A program made the position numbers and the translations under genes. From positions 1 to 15,936 of the forward strand of contig JBBQBY010000121.1 in assembly GCA_038318235.1 (NCBI GenBank): DNA of 15,936 nucleotides. The letters run 5' to 3'. Shown piece by piece: positions 13,655 through 15,936 of this stretch; positions within the stretch are counted from its first letter, which is position 1; every line of letters begins with the position of its first letter. The notes beneath the pieces were generated by a model. The model was not told the DNA's origin, did no database searches, and saw nothing but the letters and a program-made list of their open reading frames with translations. Source of the stretch: JAPLGZ01 sp038318235 (GTDB lineage Bacteria > Chloroflexota > Anaerolineae > Caldilineales > Caldilineaceae).

Positions 13655-13962
13655 CGATGTGATTTGGCATAAACGATGTCACTCTATTTATGTCGGACCG
13701 ACGCAGCCAGCGCCGGCGGATGACCATGAAGACAAACGTTGTCTTCATGGTCATCCGCCGATTCGCGACTTATAGAGAAATCATTTTAAAGCCATAGAAT
13801 GCGCAGGGTGGCGCGAGGGCGTGCTTGCTCCTCATTTCTATGAACTCTATTTGTTTTATTGTAGGACGAGCGTGATGTGCTCTCCACCGTTTCTCGCTTG
13901 AGTGGGGCAGCGAAGGCGATCTCGCCCATGGTGCTGCCGGTGCCAATGTAGGTCGTTGGCAG
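13655..13962. other. Gene-free interval between module B and the ice-binding-like gene
   Basis: It holds the long hairpin 13714-13760 and otherwise no gene. The minus frame stays open for about 57 codons past the TAG of the large gene (to about 13784), which is not statistically notable at this base composition. Confidence 0.6.
13714..13760. terminator. Perfect 22-bp inverted repeat with 3-nt loop
   Basis: Arms 13714-13735 and 13739-13760 are exact reverse complements around ACG. It lies about 200 bp after the stop of the large secreted protein gene and about 50 bp upstream of promoter module B, so it could insulate the two transcription units in both directions. There is no long U-run on either side, so a mobile REP/MITE-type repeat or an RNA-processing hairpin are alternatives. 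Confidence 0.5.
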
Positions 13963-15759
13963 CTAGTTCGGGAAGGTGTAGACGACGATTGTTGTCGTCT
14001 TCCCAGCCTTCACGGTGAAGTTCGCATGCGCGCTCGTCGCCACTTCGACGATAGTATGCGCGCCTGCAACCAGCGGGGACACCTGGATTCCATCGTTGCC
14101 TACCTCGAATACTGGCCCCCCGTCAATCTTGAACTGGGCGTTACTGGGCTTGCACTTATTCTGACCCTTCGGCTGCGGCACCCCATTGACAGAGATGATC
14201 GTGCCAATGTCGCCACTCGCGCAGGCGAACTTGATGAGCTTGACTTCACCGGGCGCCGGTGTCTTGGTCGGTGTCGGTGTCTTGGTCGGCGTCACCGGTG
14301 TGTTCGTCGGTGTGAGCGTGGGCGGCCCAGGTGTTTTCGTCGGTGGCACCGGTGTCTTGGTCGGTGGCACCGGTGTATTCGTCGGTGTGAGCGTGGGCGG
14401 CCCAGGTGTCTTGGTCGGTGGCACCGGTGTCAGTGTGGACGTTGGCGTCGGGTTCTCGAAGTTGCGGACGAAGATTGCTGTCAGCTTGCTAGCCTCTACG
14501 AGGAACGTCGTGGAGGCGCCGCTGGCGTCCTCGATTAGGGTGTAGGCGCCCGCTGGCAGCTCAAACTGCACGATCCCGCCAGATCCGGTCTTGACCTTAG
14601 CCACTACCTGGCCGCGGCTATTCTTGACCGTGAAAGTGATGCCTTCTCTGGTTTCACAGGTATCGGCGCGGCTAGCGATGGCCAGCGGCTTCGGTTCTTG
14701 GGGTGGGAAGACCTCGAACTCAGTTCGTGCGCCGTTATTGCTCAGACAGAAAACCTTGTCGATCTCAACCCGACCAGGCGCGGGGGTTGGTGTCAATGTT
14801 GGCTTTGGTGTTGGTGTGCTAGTCGCTGGCACGAGCGTATTCGTCGCCGTCGGTGGGATGGGCGTTGGTGTGTCAGTTGACGTCGGTGTGCTGGTCGACG
14901 GTACGAGTGTCGGTGTGTCAGTTGATATCGGTGTGCTGGTCGACGGCACGAGCGTATCCGTCGCCGTCGGCGGGATGGGCGTTGGTGAGATGTTACAGCC
15001 AGTGATAATGTTAGTATCCATCGTCACGGCAGCGGTGAGGGCAATGACGCGACCGGTTAGACTTGCGCCGGTCGTGAGCGTATTGCTGGCGAGCGCCAGA
15101 ATATTGCCATTAAACAGCGTGCCAGTACCGAGTGTCGCCGAGCTGCCCACCTGCCAATAGACGTTGCAAGCGTTAGCGCTATTGATCAAGAGAACCGACG
15201 AGGCACTGGCGGTCGTGAGCGTGTCTCCAATCTGAAAAATGAAGACCGCACTGGGGTCACCCTGACCGTCGAGCGTGAGGATGCCGGTCAACTGCGCCGA
15301 CGATGAAAAACAATAGACGCCAGCTGTGAGTGTGAGTCCACCCAAATCCTGACCGGTCAAATTAGTATTGCAGGCCTGGCCTGCTAGATTATTGTATGCC
15401 ACATTAGCATCTACCTGCGCCTGCGCCGCAACCGCGTCCGCAGCGTGGATGGTGCCACCCACGACGAGGCCTGGAGGAAAGCCCGTGACTGCATTCCCAG
15501 GGCTGATCCCCAGATCGCCGGTGACGGTGGTTGGGCCAGTGTTCGTCACCGCTGTAGCTGCCAGGACCGCAAAGCTCGTAGCCGTACCGAGCGACGGTGC
15601 AATTGCCAACAAAGGTCTAGCCTTGGCATCGCCCACCACGCTGAAAAGCAACGCGGCTACGAGCAACAAAGTGGTTGCGGACGTAAGCTTCGGCCTCACT
15701 CTTGCGGCAAAAAACTCCTTCATCTGATAGAGGGCATCCCTGTATTTTTGATTGTTCAT
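13963..15759 (-). CDS. Secreted ice-binding-like (DUF3494) protein with two SpaA-like domains
   Basis: A 598-aa exported protein. The signal peptide has a basic n-region and a hydrophobic core (about 28-42), with cleavage near DAKA-RP (47). Residues about 57-255 are the DUF3494 ice-binding-like beta-solenoid (FAVLAATAVTNTGPT, TVTGDLGISPG, AYNNLAGQACN, LTAGVYCFSSSAQLTG, VFIFQIGDTLTT, NVYWQVGSSATLGTGTLFNG, GASLTGRVIAL). Linker 258-328 is Pro/Thr/Ser-rich. Residues 329-436 (VEIDKVFC...FTVKNSRGQVVAKVKTGSGG, LPAGAYTLIED) and 504-598 (VKLIKFAC...LVAGAHTIVE) are prealbumin/SpaA-like beta domains, each with two Cys. Linker 437-503 has KTP/TNTP repeats. There is no sortase motif or C-terminal membrane helix, so it is secreted. 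Members bind ice or act as surface adhesins; which applies here is not visible. GGAGAA stands about 7 nt before the ATG. Confidence 0.88.
   Translation of the reverse strand: MNNQKYRDALYQMKEFFAARVRPKLTSATTLLLVAALLFSVVGDAKARPLLAIAPSLGTATSFAVLAATAVTNTGPTTVTGDLGISPGNAVTGFPPGLVVGGTIHAADAVAAQAQVDANVAYNNLAGQACNTNLTGQDLGGLTLTAGVYCFSSSAQLTGILTLDGQGDPSAVFIFQIGDTLTTASASSVLLINSANACNVYWQVGSSATLGTGTLFNGNILALASNTLTTGASLTGRVIALTAAVTMDTNIITGCNISPTPIPPTATDTLVPSTSTPISTDTPTLVPSTSTPTSTDTPTPIPPTATNTLVPATSTPTPKPTLTPTPAPGRVEIDKVFCLSNNGARTEFEVFPPQEPKPLAIASRADTCETREGITFTVKNSRGQVVAKVKTGSGGIVQFELPAGAYTLIEDASGASTTFLVEASKLTAIFVRNFENPTPTSTLTPVPPTKTPGPPTLTPTNTPVPPTKTPVPPTKTPGPPTLTPTNTPVTPTKTPTPTKTPAPGEVKLIKFACASGDIGTIISVNGVPQPKGQNKCKPSNAQFKIDGGPVFEVGNDGIQVSPLVAGAHTIVEVATSAHANFTVKAGKTTTIVVYTFPN
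14293..14442 (-). repeat. Two 75-bp direct repeats encoding linker 2
   Basis: The units 14293-14367 and 14368-14442 are nearly identical over the first 62 bp and encode repeated PPTLTPTNTPVPPTKTP-type sequence. The similarity at DNA level, not only protein level, points to recent slippage or recombination that changes linker length. Confidence 0.75.
14813..14987 (-). repeat. Nested direct repeats encoding linker 1
   Basis: A 58-bp unit recurs at 14813-14870 and 14930-14987 (period 117 bp). Between them lie 45-bp repeats (14867-14911, 14912-14956; five mismatches). All keep the frame and encode TDTPTLVPSTSTP and IPPTATxTLVP variants. Length polymorphism between strains is likely. Confidence 0.7.
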
Positions 15760-15936
15760 GCTATCTTCTCCGTGAGATACTTCCTATAGTGCGCATCAAT
15801 CTGCGTTTGCGTACTGCTCCCTGTTTTAAATGTTTGGCTTCTTTGGTTAGAACAATTGGTCGTGAGTACGCCTGTGGGCTTGTGGCCGGCTATCCCTGCT
15901 AGCTAGCTGTCCGGTTTTCTGTTCGTTCAAAGCATC
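15760..15936. other. Upstream region of the ice-binding-like gene
   Basis: 177 bp with no gene seen on either strand. On the minus strand TTGTTC-N17-CATTTA is a weak promoter candidate about 75-110 bp before the ATG. The twin modules' palindromes and TATACT context are absent, so this gene is not obviously part of that regulon. Confidence 0.3.

Noticed and set aside
13784..13962. In-frame open stretch after the TAG of the secreted protein (possible read-through or lost C-terminus)
   Set aside because: Only about 57 codons, no domain or anchor motif, and such lengths occur by chance at this base composition.
14293..14987. Possible CRISPR-like or tandem-repeat array
   Set aside because: The repeats are of unequal length, contiguous, in-frame and encode the linker; there are no unique spacers or cas genes.
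14026..15160. Long plus-strand ORFs rich in Gly/Val/Arg repeats
   Set aside because: They are antisense translations of the Pro/Thr linkers and flanking domains of the minus-strand secreted protein; the repeats keep both strands open.

Overview
The window looks like chromosomal accessory DNA from a member of the Chloroflexota (Chloroflexia-like). That placement is an inference. It rests on the mix of families (CsbD, tandem Usp, PRC-barrel, DUF1003, LuxR-type regulator, CPBP proteases, an ice-binding-like protein with Pro/Thr linkers) and on a 74-aa protein (13324-13548) of a type I associate with Chloroflexota. Every gene I can support is on the minus strand, so transcription runs right to left. 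No rRNA, tRNA, CRISPR array or plus-strand gene was found.

Layout, in the direction of transcription. (1) 13963-15759: secreted three-domain protein, with a DUF3494 ice-binding-like domain, a Pro/Thr linker, a SpaA-like domain, a second linker and a second SpaA-like domain. (2) 13714-13760: near-perfect hairpin, then a promoter module (13549-13654) feeding a two-gene unit of small proteins (74 aa, then a membrane-anchored 161-aa protein). (3) 11765-12454: orphan LuxR-family regulator whose receiver domain has lost its phosphorylation residues. (4) 10689-11660: membrane-anchored TPR protein. (5) 7991-10629: stress-type block with tandem UspA, a relic of dps, a double PRC-barrel protein, an unknown 87-aa protein, CsbD and a 41-aa Lys-rich protein. 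(6) 5554-7829: a patch of gene decay around an intact DUF1003 gene. It holds a glycosyltransferase with a frameshift and a replaced C-terminus, and a DUF6544/CPBP chimera. (7) 670-5484: a run of membrane proteases (one DUF3267 HExxH protein and three CPBP/CAAX-type proteins) ending in an alpha/beta hydrolase. A 90-bp MITE-like element with a 3-bp target duplication is inserted exactly at one stop codon. (8) 1-580: the start of a DUF2807 lipoprotein gene behind a promoter module.

The most notable non-coding signal is that the promoters at 475-580 and 13549-13654, 13 kb apart, are recognisably the same module. They share an identical TATACT -10 context, a weak -35, a CCC/GGG inverted repeat about 34 bp upstream of the -10 and a second CTNCCC/GGGNAG palindrome about 87 bp upstream. 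This suggests a small regulon under one activator. The degenerate LuxR regulator in the window is a candidate activator, but nothing in the sequence proves it.

Several ORF starts were moved to the ATG that has a Shine-Dalgarno sequence. One CPBP gene has its Shine-Dalgarno in front of an ATC codon and no ATG at all. Functions come from remembered family motifs, not from database searches.
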